Source of the DNA: Gottfriedia acidiceleris
GTDB taxonomy: Bacteria; Bacillota; Bacilli; Bacillales; Bacillaceae_G
Length of the DNA: 64,000 nt
Assembly: GCF_004138285.1 (NCBI RefSeq)
Contig: NZ_SCFN01000004.1
Span: 124,001 to 188,000, forward strand
Reading direction: 5' to 3'
The stretch's first letter is position 1; every line of letters starts with the position of its first letter. Positions 47,188 through 57,000 of the stretch are shown here, in pieces. A program made the translations under genes and the position numbers. The notes below the pieces were generated by a model. It saw only the letters and a list, made by a program, of their open reading frames with translations, was not told the origin of the DNA and did no database searches.

Positions 47188-47358
47188 ATGGAGAATATAA
47201 AAAACAAATCCTCCAAAACGAACTTTAATTGTCCAAACTGTAATTCAAACGTTTCCATTAATGACGAAAATTCAAATAGTAGTAACGTAATTCAAGAACA
47301 TTACGAATATGAGTGCCCAAATTGTGGAAAACCAGACCTTTTTTATAATAAAAAATAA
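47188..47358 (+). CDS. Small zinc-ribbon-like protein (56 residues)
   Basis: The frame starts at ATG after AAAGGATGGATGTAG and ends just before a strong terminator. The protein has two Cys knuckles, CPNCN near residue 15 and CPNCGKPD near residue 44, separated by an Asn/Ser-rich loop: a typical two-knuckle zinc ribbon. Role unknown. Ribosome site, own terminator and paired knuckles all support a real gene although it is short. It is alone on the plus strand inside the ctaG-ctaF insertion. Confidence 0.7.
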   Translation: MENIKNKSSKTNFNCPNCNSNVSINDENSNSSNVIQEHYEYECPNCGKPDLFYNKK

Positions 47359-47365
47359 TTATATA

Positions 47366-47389
47366 AACGACTCTTATGAGTCGTTTTTT
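47366..47389 (+). terminator. Terminator after the zinc-ribbon gene
   Basis: AACGACTC-TTAT-GAGTCGTT followed by TTTT, eight bases after the stop codon. Confidence 0.92.
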
Positions 47390-47392
47390 CCA

Positions 47393-47553
47393 TGCTGTTG
47401 AAAAAAGAATTTGTCAATTAAATTGTAAGTTATGATGACGACTTATACATCTTTAAAAATATTGCTCGTCAAAAAAGAAGGTATTTTAATTTTTTTGCAA
47501 GTTAGTTAAAACAATTATATATCAACCAAAATTACTAGTTTATCAATAAGATC
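47393..47553 (+). repeat. Interspersed repeat X, uninterrupted copy
   Basis: CTGTTGAAAAAAGAATTTG ... ATGATGACGACTTA ... TATATATCAACCAAAAT ... TTTATCAATAAGAT, matching both parts of the split copy at 31917-32322. It has no coding potential. Confidence 0.7.
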
Positions 47554-47611
47554 AACACAACCTGCCATTTTTCCCCACAAAATATCAACAATCTACTTTA
47601 AACGATCATAA

Positions 47612-47645
47612 AAAAAGGAAGTGAATAAAATTCACTTCCTTTTTA
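47612..47645 (-). terminator. Terminator of the ctaCDEF transcript
   Basis: Minus strand AAAAAGGAAGTGAATTTTATTCACTT continuing CCTTTTTTTATG: a 14-base stem plus T-run directly after the ctaF stop. It would end the cta transcript before the insertion, isolating ctaG. Confidence 0.9.
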
Positions 47646-47647
47646 AA

Positions 47648-47986
47648 TCATAACCAGATTAATGTTAAGAATGTTAATAGTGTAATTACAGCAACTGTAA
47701 CTCCTGAATATAGGAAGAAAGCTGGTGTGCTGTGACCTTTATTTTTCATGTGCATGAAGTAATAAAGTTGGAACACTAGTTGTACTACAGCAAGTAATAA
47801 AATAAATGGTACTGTAAAATACGGATCCATTTTATCTCTGTAAATTACTGCTGCAAATGATGCAAGTGTTAATAAGATCATTAACGCGAATGAAATTAAT
47901 TGTTGTTTCATTTCTTCTGCATGTTTACGACGGTGATACTTTACTTCAACTTGATTTCTTTGATGAGAGTTTGTATTTGTACCCAT
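47648..47986 (-). CDS. ctaF: Cytochrome c oxidase subunit IVB (CtaF)
   Basis: Small subunit of the caa3-type oxidase. The 112-residue protein has a hydrophilic N-terminus (NSHQRNQVEVKYHRRKHAEEMKQQ) and three membrane segments. LLAVVQLVFQLYYFMHMK carries the conserved Q..F..YFMHM pattern of the COX4-prokaryote family. It follows ctaE by four bases and precedes a strong terminator. In B. subtilis ctaG would come next; here it is 7.4 kb away. Confidence 0.93.
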   Translation of the reverse strand: MGTNTNSHQRNQVEVKYHRRKHAEEMKQQLISFALMILLTLASFAAVIYRDKMDPYFTVPFILLLAVVQLVFQLYYFMHMKNKGHSTPAFFLYSGVTVAVITLLTFLTLIWL

Positions 47987-47990
47987 TTTC

Positions 47991-48614
47991 TTATCCCACC
48001 ATTCCCATTAAGTATACTACTGTAAAGATGAAAATCCATACTACGTCGATGAAGTGCCAGTATAAACTAGCCACATAAAACTTCGGAGCGTTGTATAAAT
48101 TTAAACCTCTTCCACCATTTCGAAGCATTAAAGTAGTGATCCATAGTAAACCAACAAATACGTGGGCACCATGAGTACCTACTAATGTATAGAATGAAGA
48201 ACCAAATGCACTACTCTTAATTGTAAAATGATATTCGTGCATATAGTGTCTAAATTCGTAAATTTCTAATAATAAAAATCCTAGACCTAATAAAACTGTA
48301 ATCCCTAACCATAGCATCATCTTTTTGTGTTCAAAGTTTTTCATGTGGTACATTGCATAAACACTTGTAAGAGAAGATGTTAAAAGTAACATTGTAGCAA
48401 TGAAAACTAATTTTGGTTCGAACATTTCTGCAGCACTTGCTCCACCAGCAGTAGAGTTTCTTAATGCTAAGAAAGTACCAAATAATGATGCGAATAATAC
48501 AGTTTCTCCACCAAGAAATAGCCAGAATGCTAAGAACTTATTTTTACCTTCTTCTGTAGCTTTTTCAGGGTTATGAGGAAACGTTTCAGCTGTAAATTTT
48601 TGATTCATTTCCAT
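47991..48614 (-). CDS. ctaE: Cytochrome c oxidase subunit III (CtaE)
   Basis: The 207-residue subunit III has five membrane segments and family motifs: FPHNPEKATEEGKNKFLAFW, FLGGETVLFASLFGTF, SAFGSSFYTLVGTHGAHVF, and the C-terminal YWHFIDVVWIFIFTVVYL. The first start codon overlaps the ctaD stop (ATAATGG), showing translational coupling. It is part of ctaC-D-E-F. Confidence 0.96.
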   Translation of the reverse strand: MEMNQKFTAETFPHNPEKATEEGKNKFLAFWLFLGGETVLFASLFGTFLALRNSTAGGASAAEMFEPKLVFIATMLLLTSSLTSVYAMYHMKNFEHKKMMLWLGITVLLGLGFLLLEIYEFRHYMHEYHFTIKSSAFGSSFYTLVGTHGAHVFVGLLWITTLMLRNGGRGLNLYNAPKFYVASLYWHFIDVVWIFIFTVVYLMGMVG

Positions 48615-50470
48615 TATGCCTCAACCCCCTCATCAGCTATGTCTTCTTTATGGATATGGAAACCATGATCATCAATCCAAGAACGTAAGAACATTGAACC
48701 GAAAGTAATAAATAAGCCAAGAATTAATACACCAACTGCAGTGTGGTTCTTAAGTTGGTCATTATACAGTGCCCCAAATGCTGCAATAAATAAGCCCACT
48801 GACATAACAAACGGTAAAATAGATGAGTTTGGCATATGAATATCACCTAATGGTTCAGCAGGTGTCATTTTGCCGTCTCCTTCCATTTTTTCTACCCATA
48901 GAGCGTCTAATCCACGTACATATGGAATTTGAGCAAAATTATATTCTGGTGCAGGAGAAGGAATTGCCCACTCAAGTGTACGACCTACACCCCATGCATC
49001 TCCAGCAGCTTTCTTACCTTTTATTGCTGTATAAACTACATTGATTAACATAACGATTGTAGCTAGACCCATGAACATTGCACCGATTGTGCTAATCATG
49101 TTTCCAGTGTCTAAGCCTTGTCCAGGTAAATATGTAAAGTAACGACGAGGCATACCCATTAAACCTAAGAAATGTTGGATAAAGAATGTTAAATGGAAAC
49201 CGATAAAGAATAAGAAAAATGTAATTTTACCTAATGTTTCATTTAAGATTTTACCAAACATTTTTGGCCACCAGTAATGTGCACCGGCAAAAAGACCAAA
49301 TACTACCCCACCTACGATTACGTAGTGGAAGTGAGCTACTACGAAATAACTATCATGGAATTGATAGTCAGCAGGAGCTGCTGCGTTCATGATACCAGTT
49401 ACCCCACCAAGTACGAACGATGGAATAAATGCTACTGACCAAAGCATTGGTGTTGTGAAACGAATTTGTCCGCCCCACATTGTTAATAACCAGTTAAAGA
49501 TTTTAACCCCTGTAGGTACTGCAATTGCCATTGTTGCAACAGCGAAAATTGCATTTGCTACTGCACCAAGACCGTCTGTAAACATGTGGTGAGCCCATAC
49601 CATGAAACCTAAGAAACCAATTAAAACTGTTGCGAATACCATTGAAGAGTATCCGAATAAACGTTTCTTAGAGAAAGCTGGAATGATATCTGAGAAGATA
49701 CCAAATGCCGGTAATACAAGAATGTATACCTCTGGATGTCCGAAAATCCAGAATAAATGTTCAAAGATCATTGAGTTTCCACCTAAAGATGCATCAAAGA
49801 ATGCAGTTCCAAATAGGCGGTCAAACATTAATAACGCTAACCCGATTGTTAATGCCGGGAACGCAAATAAAATAAGTGCTGATGTTACAAATACTGTCCA
49901 AGTAAATAGTGGCATACGCATGTATGTTAACCCTGGAGCACGCATGTTAATAATCGTTGCTAGGAAGTTAATACCACCTGCTAATGTACCAATACCTGAA
50001 ATTTGTAGTCCTAATAAGTAGAAGTCTACACCATGTGATTTACTATGTAGAGCTAGTGTCGCATATGAAGTCCAACCTGCGTCAGGTGCTCCACCTAAGA
50101 ACCAACTTAGGTTTAAGAAAACTCCACCAACGAAGAATAACCAGAAACCTAAAGAATTTAAAAATGGGAAAGCTACGTCACGAGCACCAATTTGTAAAGG
50201 TACTACCGCGTTAAAAAATGCAAAGATCATCGGCATCGCCGCTAAGAAAATCATTGTTGTACCATGCATTGTTAATACTTGGTTATAAGCATCACCAACT
50301 AAAAATGTGTTGTCTGGCTTAATTAATTGTATACGAATAAATAACGCTTCCATCCCACCAACTAAGAAAAAGAATCCGCCTGCAATTAAATACAGGATGG
50401 CAATTTTCTTATGGTCGACTGTCGTTAAGTAGTCCCACAATAGTGGTTTCTTTTTCGCTACAGAACTCAC
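48614..50470 (-). CDS. ctaD: Cytochrome c oxidase subunit I (CtaD)
   Basis: Catalytic subunit of the caa3 terminal oxidase with heme a and the heme a3-CuB centre; it pumps protons. The 618-residue protein has about 14 membrane segments. The His ligands are in TMHGTTMIFLA (heme a), IFGHPEVYILVLP (CuB His and the cross-linked Tyr), FMVWAHHMFTDG (CuB His pair) and FHDSYFVVAHFHYVIVGG (heme a3 and a). The long C-terminal extension is typical of the caa3 form. It is coupled to ctaE. Confidence 0.98.
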   Translation of the reverse strand: MSSVAKKKPLLWDYLTTVDHKKIAILYLIAGGFFFLVGGMEALFIRIQLIKPDNTFLVGDAYNQVLTMHGTTMIFLAAMPMIFAFFNAVVPLQIGARDVAFPFLNSLGFWLFFVGGVFLNLSWFLGGAPDAGWTSYATLALHSKSHGVDFYLLGLQISGIGTLAGGINFLATIINMRAPGLTYMRMPLFTWTVFVTSALILFAFPALTIGLALLMFDRLFGTAFFDASLGGNSMIFEHLFWIFGHPEVYILVLPAFGIFSDIIPAFSKKRLFGYSSMVFATVLIGFLGFMVWAHHMFTDGLGAVANAIFAVATMAIAVPTGVKIFNWLLTMWGGQIRFTTPMLWSVAFIPSFVLGGVTGIMNAAAPADYQFHDSYFVVAHFHYVIVGGVVFGLFAGAHYWWPKMFGKILNETLGKITFFLFFIGFHLTFFIQHFLGLMGMPRRYFTYLPGQGLDTGNMISTIGAMFMGLATIVMLINVVYTAIKGKKAAGDAWGVGRTLEWAIPSPAPEYNFAQIPYVRGLDALWVEKMEGDGKMTPAEPLGDIHMPNSSILPFVMSVGLFIAAFGALYNDQLKNHTAVGVLILGLFITFGSMFLRSWIDDHGFHIHKEDIADEGVEA

Positions 50471-50502
50471 AGTATTACCCCCTTTGCTTCATATCCATTA
50501 AT

Positions 50503-51543
50503 TTATTTTGCAATTTTTAAGCTAGTTAAGTATGCAGTTAATGCATCAATCTGATCCGCTGATAAGTCACCATATTTACCTGTCATAAGGTTTCCTGGCT
50601 TCATAGCTTCCGGATTTGTTAACCATTTTTTTAAGTTTGCTTCATTATTTTTAGCAATACCAGCAACCATATCACGATCACCGAAGTTAGCTAAGTTTGG
50701 AGCAAGTCGTGCAGCAGGTGGTCTTGTATCATTTGCATCAGCAGCATGACAACCAATACAGCTTTGTTTGAAGATTTTTTCACCTTCTTGTGCATCTGCT
50801 GTTACAGCTTGACCTTTCTGATTCTTCATATCAGCTAACCACTTATCGTAGTCGGCTTGACTTACAACTTTAACTTTAAATTGCATTAATGAATGTGAAG
50901 GACCACAAAACTCTGCACAGAATCCATTATATGTACCTTCTTTATCTGCTGAAAGCCACATTTTGTTTTCGCCTTCAACGTTTGTATCAATTTTACCTGC
51001 TAATGATGGTACCCAGAATGAGTGTTTGATATCTTGACCTTTTAGGTTTAAGATAACTTTTTTACCAACTGGGATATACATGTCTTGAGAAGTAATGAAT
51101 TTTTGTTTTGGATACTCAAATTCCCACCAGAAAAGATGAGCATTTACATTAATAACAATTGCATCTTTTTTCTTCTCATCTTTTGATATTTGCTTCTCAT
51201 CTGAAAGCTTAAACGTTTGTGATACTGTTGGTACTGCTAAAACAATAAGTAAAATAACAGGAATAATCGTCCAAAGAAGCTCTAAAAAATGATTGCCTTC
51301 TACTTGCTTTGGAATAATATTCTCTTGACCTTTACGGTGACGATATTTCACGATTACGTAAAGGAAAAGAACTGTTACAACAGCAACAACGAATACCATG
51401 ATCAACGTACTTAGCTTCATAAGATCGTATTGCATTTTTGCTACTTCACCTTGAGGATTCAGTGTAGATTGATTTGCATGTCCACATGCACTCAAAATAA
51501 CTGCTATCAAGGAAATTAGCGAGACTAATCGCCAATGTTTCAT
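50503..51543 (-). CDS. ctaC: Cytochrome c oxidase subunit II with fused cytochrome c (CtaC)
   Basis: Subunit II that receives electrons from cytochrome c. The 346-residue precursor is a lipoprotein: signal segment then LSACG lipobox with Cys at about residue 20. Two membrane segments follow. The periplasmic CuA domain holds the copper ligands in CAEFCGPSHSLMQF (about residues 210-223) with the upstream His in HSFWVP. A C-terminal cytochrome c domain has CIGCH (about 265) and the axial Met in NLMTGKYG. This fusion defines the caa3 type. First gene of ctaCDEF. Confidence 0.97.
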   Translation of the reverse strand: MKHWRLVSLISLIAVILSACGHANQSTLNPQGEVAKMQYDLMKLSTLIMVFVVAVVTVLFLYVIVKYRHRKGQENIIPKQVEGNHFLELLWTIIPVILLIVLAVPTVSQTFKLSDEKQISKDEKKKDAIVINVNAHLFWWEFEYPKQKFITSQDMYIPVGKKVILNLKGQDIKHSFWVPSLAGKIDTNVEGENKMWLSADKEGTYNGFCAEFCGPSHSLMQFKVKVVSQADYDKWLADMKNQKGQAVTADAQEGEKIFKQSCIGCHAADANDTRPPAARLAPNLANFGDRDMVAGIAKNNEANLKKWLTNPEAMKPGNLMTGKYGDLSADQIDALTAYLTSLKIAK

Positions 51544-51638
51544 AAGTATACTTCCCCCTCTTTCAATTTAAAGTGTTTCATTCTTATTTAAAAATAAGAT
51601 TAAACAAACAATAAAAAAATCCCCCGTAATACCCCTAA

Positions 51639-52559
51639 TTAAAACGAAATTGTAAACACTATCATTGACATAAATAGAAGAGTTAAATAGTTAATGGAGT
51701 ATATAAACATCAGTTTAGAGAACTTTTGATCATCCTTTTGTTTATAACAATATAATCCTAAAATAACCCATCCAATATTCAATATTGTTGCAAAAATAAT
51801 AAATGGTAAACCTAGAGCTTGCATGTAAAATGGCAGTGGTAATAAACATAATACCCAGATCATCACTTGACGTTTTGTCATTTCAAATCCGTAAACCACT
51901 GGTAGCATTGGAATTCCCGCTCTTTTATATTCTTCAGAACGTCTCATCGCAAGTGCTAAGAAATGAGGTGGTTGCCATATAAACATGATTAAAAACAGCA
52001 TCCAAGCAATTGGATGCAAATTCGCATCGATTGCTGCCCATCCAATTAATGGGGGTGCTGCACCAGATATACTACCTACTACTGTGTTTAACGTGTAATT
52101 ACGTTTCGTCCAAAGAGTGTATAGTACGATATATGTAAATGCACCAATAAATGCATATACAACAGCCATTAAGGTTGTGAAAGCCATAAATGTAAAGCCC
52201 ACAATTAATAAAAGAATACCAATTGATATTGTAACGCTTGGTTTAATATTACCGGTTACAGTTGGTCTGTTTTTAGTTCTCTCCATATAAGGATCAATAT
52301 CACGATCAATATAGTTATTGATTACACATGATCCTGCAATAATAAGTGATGAACCAATTACAGTAATAATTGCTTTTGGTAAAGAATCTAATATATCTAA
52401 TCCATTTATTTGGATTGCTAACCAGATACCTGTAAAAGTTGTCAGTATATTAGAGTTTACGATCCCTATTTTCATTAAAGAAAGTAAATCTTTCTTTAGT
52501 GAACTAGAAGGATGATTAGTTTCTTCGTTATTAGAAACATTATTAGCTAATTGTTCCAA
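51639..52559 (-). CDS. ctaB: Protoheme IX farnesyltransferase, heme O synthase (CtaB)
   Basis: UbiA-family membrane prenyltransferase converting heme B to heme O. The 306 residues have about eight membrane segments. The prenyl-diphosphate-binding Asp motif is [19 protein letters not shown] (about residues 95-113); [21 protein letters not shown] and [17 protein letters not shown] are also family marks. It is upstream of ctaC on the same strand and divergent from ctaA, which acts next on heme O. Confidence 0.96.
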   Translation of the reverse strand: MEQLANNVSNNEETNHPSSSLKKDLLSLMKIGIVNSNILTTFTGIWLAIQINGLDILDSLPKAIITVIGSSLIIAGSCVINNYIDRDIDPYMERTKNRPTVTGNIKPSVTISIGILLLIVGFTFMAFTTLMAVVYAFIGAFTYIVLYTLWTKRNYTLNTVVGSISGAAPPLIGWAAIDANLHPIAWMLFLIMFIWQPPHFLALAMRRSEEYKRAGIPMLPVVYGFEMTKRQVMIWVLCLLPLPFYMQALGLPFIIFATILNIGWVILGLYCYKQKDDQKFSKLMFIYSINYLTLLFMSMIVFTISF

Positions 52560-52847
52560 GTCAATCCTCCTCTTTTTTTACAAAACTTCATTTTTCATAC
52601 CCATTTTTTAATGGTTCATAATGAGTTTTTAATTTAGACATACTTCTATTAAACTAAATTGAATGAAATTTTTGTGATAAATATATGAACAAATTGTGTA
52701 CGTTTCAAAAAAATTTTATCCTAAACAGTCCTTCTTTTCAATACTAAATACTATTTAATTATAAAATTAATTATTTCTATATTTTAAAAATGAATACATC
52801 CAAAGTTAAGAAAAAACAAATATTATGTCTAAATATGAAGGTTACCT
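52560..52847. promoter_or_regulatory. Divergent ctaB-ctaA regulatory region
   Basis: This AT-rich stretch must hold the ctaB promoter on the minus strand. I could not pick a single clear -35/-10 pair or a confident regulator site. In B. subtilis the equivalent region binds ResD and CcpA is reported for ctaB; this is known from that organism, not shown here. Confidence 0.4.
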
Positions 52848-52876
52848 TTGAATTTTATGTCGTAATCTTATATGAT
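52848..52876 (+). promoter_or_regulatory. Candidate sigma-A promoter of ctaA
   Basis: TTGAAT (52848-52853), 17-base spacer, TATGAT (52871-52876), with the ctaA start about 80 bases downstream. Confidence 0.6.
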
Positions 52877-52958
52877 ATAGAAGTATTATTAGCAGAATAA
52901 TTTTTTTAATAATTAAATTTTAAAATTATTATTATTTTATAAAAGTGGGTGGATATAC

Positions 52959-53894
52959 TTGCTACGTGTTTTAAAAGGGGTATCGTTAATAACCTCATTC
53001 ATTCTTTTAATTGTTTTATTGGGTGGTGCACTCGTAACAAAGACTAATTCTGGACTCGGTTGTGGAAGATCATGGCCTCTTTGCAAAGGTCAAATCATTC
53101 CTGATCATCTAACTATTCAAACTGTCATTGAATTATCTCATCGTGCAGCATCAGGCCTTGCGGGGATATTTGTTTTATTATTAGCTGTGCTTGCTTGGAT
53201 TGTCATTCCTCATAAAAGAGAAACAAAGTTTTTAGCAATCATTTCTTGTATTTTTCTAATTGCTCAAGCATTAATCGGGGCAGCTGCAGTTGTATGGGGT
53301 CAAATCCCAGCTGTAAAAGCAATTCATTTTGGTATTTCTCTAATTTGTTTTGCTGCAGTAGTCATGTTAACATTATTAATTTTTGAACGCGATCGCAATT
53401 ACCAAAAAAATTCTTTTTATGTCGGAAAAAGAATGAAATTTCATACTTACGGTTTATGGATTTATTCATACTTAGTAGTTTACACGGGCGCTCTTGTTCG
53501 TCACGAAAATGCAAGCTTAGCTTGCCCTAGCTGGCCACTTTGCAGTAAAGCAAACAATGGTATTCCTACACAAGTTCATGAATGGATTCAAATGGGGCAT
53601 CGATTTGCTGCTTTTCTTTTATTCGTCTGGGTAATTATTGCATTTGTACATGCTTATAAATACTATCGTAATGAACGTGGCATTTATTTTGGTTGGTTTG
53701 TATCTTTAATCCTTGTTACACTTCAAGTAATTTGTGGAGCGGTTATTGTGTTTACAAACCTAAATATTTATGTTGCATTAACACATGCTATTTTAATTTC
53801 GTGTTTGTTTGCAATATTTAGTTTCCAAAGTTTAGTTTGTACAAGAAGTAAAAGCTCAAATTCTGAGTTACTTCAAAATAAAAATATCTCCTAA
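52959..53894 (+). CDS. ctaA: Heme A synthase CtaA
   Basis: Membrane enzyme oxidising heme O to heme A. The 311-residue protein has eight membrane segments in two similar halves. Each half has an extracytoplasmic Cys pair loop, [14 protein letters not shown] (about residues 33-46) and [14 protein letters not shown] (about 185-198), plus conserved His residues in [25 protein letters not shown] and ALTHAILIS that bind heme. The paired-Cys loops are typical of the Bacillus type. It starts with TTG after AAAGTGGGTGGATATAC and is divergent from ctaB. Confidence 0.95.
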   Translation: MLRVLKGVSLITSFILLIVLLGGALVTKTNSGLGCGRSWPLCKGQIIPDHLTIQTVIELSHRAASGLAGIFVLLLAVLAWIVIPHKRETKFLAIISCIFLIAQALIGAAAVVWGQIPAVKAIHFGISLICFAAVVMLTLLIFERDRNYQKNSFYVGKRMKFHTYGLWIYSYLVVYTGALVRHENASLACPSWPLCSKANNGIPTQVHEWIQMGHRFAAFLLFVWVIIAFVHAYKYYRNERGIYFGWFVSLILVTLQVICGAVIVFTNLNIYVALTHAILISCLFAIFSFQSLVCTRSKSSNSELLQNKNIS

Positions 53895-53940
53895 AAAAAG
53901 GTATTTCTTCCACTTAATTGTAGAAGAAATACCTTTTTTT
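53893..53940. terminator. Bidirectional terminator between ctaA and pycA
   Basis: AAAAAAAGGTATTTCTTC pairs with GAAGAAATACCTTTTTTT around CACTTAATTGTA, with long T-runs on both strands. Confidence 0.95.
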
Positions 53941-54013
53941 ACATTTAAATTTAAAGCGAAGAAGAGTTGCCCTTTTACTATAGCTTCTCTAACTTCGCTA
54001 TTCATTGTACTTT

Positions 54014-57000
54014 TTATCTTTGTTCTAGTTCTATTAGTAGATCACCTGTAGAAATACTTTCTCCCGACGTAATCAAAATGTCTCTTATTACACCAGTAAA
54101 TGGAGATTGGACAGTTGTTTCCATTTTCATCGCTTCTGTGATTGCTAAAGTTTGACCTTTTTCAACTACATCGCCCTTTTTAACAAGTACATTTAAAACA
54201 GTACCTGGCATTGTTGCGTTAATATGGTTTGGATTACTAGTTTCCCCTTTTCTTTTTTGAACGACAGTAGATTTGACTGAGTAATCTTTAACTACAATTT
54301 CACGAGGCTGACCATTTAATTCAAAATATATAACTCTTGTTCCATCAGGCTGAGCTTGACCAATCGAAACAAGTTTAACTATCAGTGTTTTACCACGTTC
54401 AATATCTACTTTAATCTCTTCATCTAATTTCATTCCATGGAAGAAAGAAGGTGTATCAAGTACAGATAAGTCTCCATAGCTTTCTACATTTTTTTGATAG
54501 TCCATATATACTTTAGGGTATAGGCAATAAGCTAATATATCAAAATTAGTAACCTGGCGATTTAACGTCTTGAATAAATACTCCTCAACATCTTTAAAAT
54601 CGATTGGTTTTAATGTCTCCCCAGCTCTTTCAGTTAATGGCTGTCTACCTTTTAAGATAATACGTTGTAAACTCTTTGGAAATCCACCGTGAGGTTGTCC
54701 CAATTTTCCTTCAAAAAACTCTATTACTGAATCAGGAAAATCGATATTTTCTCCTTTTTCATATACAGAATCTTCGTCTAAATTATTTTGAACCATAAAC
54801 AATGCCATATCTCCAACTACTTTAGAAGATGGTGTTACTTTAACGACATCTCCAAATAATTGATTTACCCTACCATACATATCCTTAACTTCTTCAAATC
54901 GGTCTCCTAAACCAACACCCTTAGCTTGTTGTTTTAAGTTAGAATACTGACCACCTGGCATTTCATGTTGATACACCTCTGTATGAGGTGAAATCATACC
55001 ACTTTCAAAACTACTATAATACTTACGAACACCTTCCCAGTAGGTTGATAACTGCTCTAAGCCGTTTATATTTAAGTTTGTCTCGTTATTTGAACCTTTT
55101 AGTGCATAATATAAACTATTTGCACTTGGCTGAGAAGTTAATCCAGACATACTTCCAATTGCGATGTCTACAACATCTACGCCAGCTTCTATTGCTTTTA
55201 CATATGTGTATAAACCATTTCCACTCGTATCATGAGTATGTAAGTGGATTGGTAAATCTACAGTATCCTTCAATTCACTAATTAACGCATAAGCAGCCTG
55301 AGGCTTTAATAAACCAGCCATATCTTTAATAGCTAAAATATGTGCACCAGCCGACTCTAAATCCTTTGCAAGCTCTTTATAATACGCCAGATTATATTTT
55401 GTTCTAGTAGGGTCTAATATATCTCCTGTGTAACAAATCGATGCCTCAGCAAGCTTTCCACTCTCTCTTACAGCATCAATTGCGACTTCCATCCCTTTAA
55501 TCCAATTTAGACTATCAAATATTCTAAATACATCGATTCCTGCTTGAGCCGATGCTTCAATAAACTTTCTAACAAGATTATCAGGATAATTTTTATATCC
55601 AACTGCATTTGATCCACGTAAAAGCATTTGGAATAACACATTAGGAACTTGTTCTCTTAAATTTAATAATCTTTCCCATGGATCTTCATTTAAGAAACGG
55701 TACGCTACATCGAAAGTCGCTCCGCCCCACATTTCCATAGAAAATAAGTTAGGTAATAATTTTGACGTTTGTTCTGCTACTGTAATTAGGTCTTTTGAAC
55801 GAATTCTCGTTGCAAGTAGTGACTGGTGAGCATCCCTAAACGTTGTGTCTGTAAATAAAACATTTGGTTGATTTTTTAACCACTTCGAAAATTCTTCCGC
55901 ACCTAATTTATCTAGTAATTGTTTAGTTCCACTTTCAGCACTTTTAATATGATTTACATTTGGAACGATAATATCATCATAAGCTGGTTTTTCTTTAACC
56001 GATATGCCTGGAAATCCATTCACTGTTACATTTCCGATATAATTTAATAATTTTGTTCCACGGTCTCTTCTTTTTGCAAAAACAAATAATTCCGGAGATG
56101 AATCTACGAATGAAGTATTATACTCACCAGACAAGAAATCTGGGTGTGTCGTAACATTTTCTAAAAATGGAATATTTGTTTTAATACCACGGATACGGAA
56201 TTCTTTTAAATTTCGATTTAACTTCGCAATAGCGCCTTCGAATGTTAATGCATGAGTCGTTACTTTTACTAATAATGAATCATAGTAAGGTGTAATAACA
56301 GCACCTTGGAAACTATTACCTGTGTCTAACCTTACACCAAAACCTCCACCTGAACGATATGCCATAATTTTTCCTGTATCTGGCATAAAATTATTTAGTG
56401 GGTCCTCAGTTGTAACACGTGCTTGAATCGCAAAACCAATTCGTGGAATCTCATCTTGTAATGGAATTCCTACTTTATCACTATGTAAACTATTACCTTG
56501 TGCAATTAAGATCTGTGTTTGAACAATATCAATTCCTGTAATCATTTCAGTAATTGTATGTTCAACTTGTACGCGAGGGTTAACCTCAATAAAATAAAAA
56601 TCATTACCAGATACTAAAAATTCAACTGTACCAGCATTTACATATTCTACTTCTTTCATCAATTGAACAGCTGCATCACAAATTCTATTTCTTAAATCTT
56701 CACTAATCGAAGTACATGGTGCAACTTCAACTAATTTTTGATGTCTTCTTTGGATTGAACAATCACGTTCAAACAAATGAATGATATTCCCTTGGTTATC
56801 CCCTAATATTTGAACTTCAATATGCTTTGGATTTTCAATAAACTTCTCAACATAAACCTCATCATTACCAAAAGCAGCTTTTGCTTCAGACTTAGCACGC
56901 TCGTATGCATCTTTTAATCCTGCATTCGTACGGACAATCCTCATTCCACGACCGCCACCACCTAGAGCAGCTTTAATAATAATCGGGAATCCATAAGTTT

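Noticed and set aside
49602-50021. 139-codon plus-strand frame opposite ctaD
   Set aside because: Antisense shadow of a conserved membrane protein; no supporting start or family.
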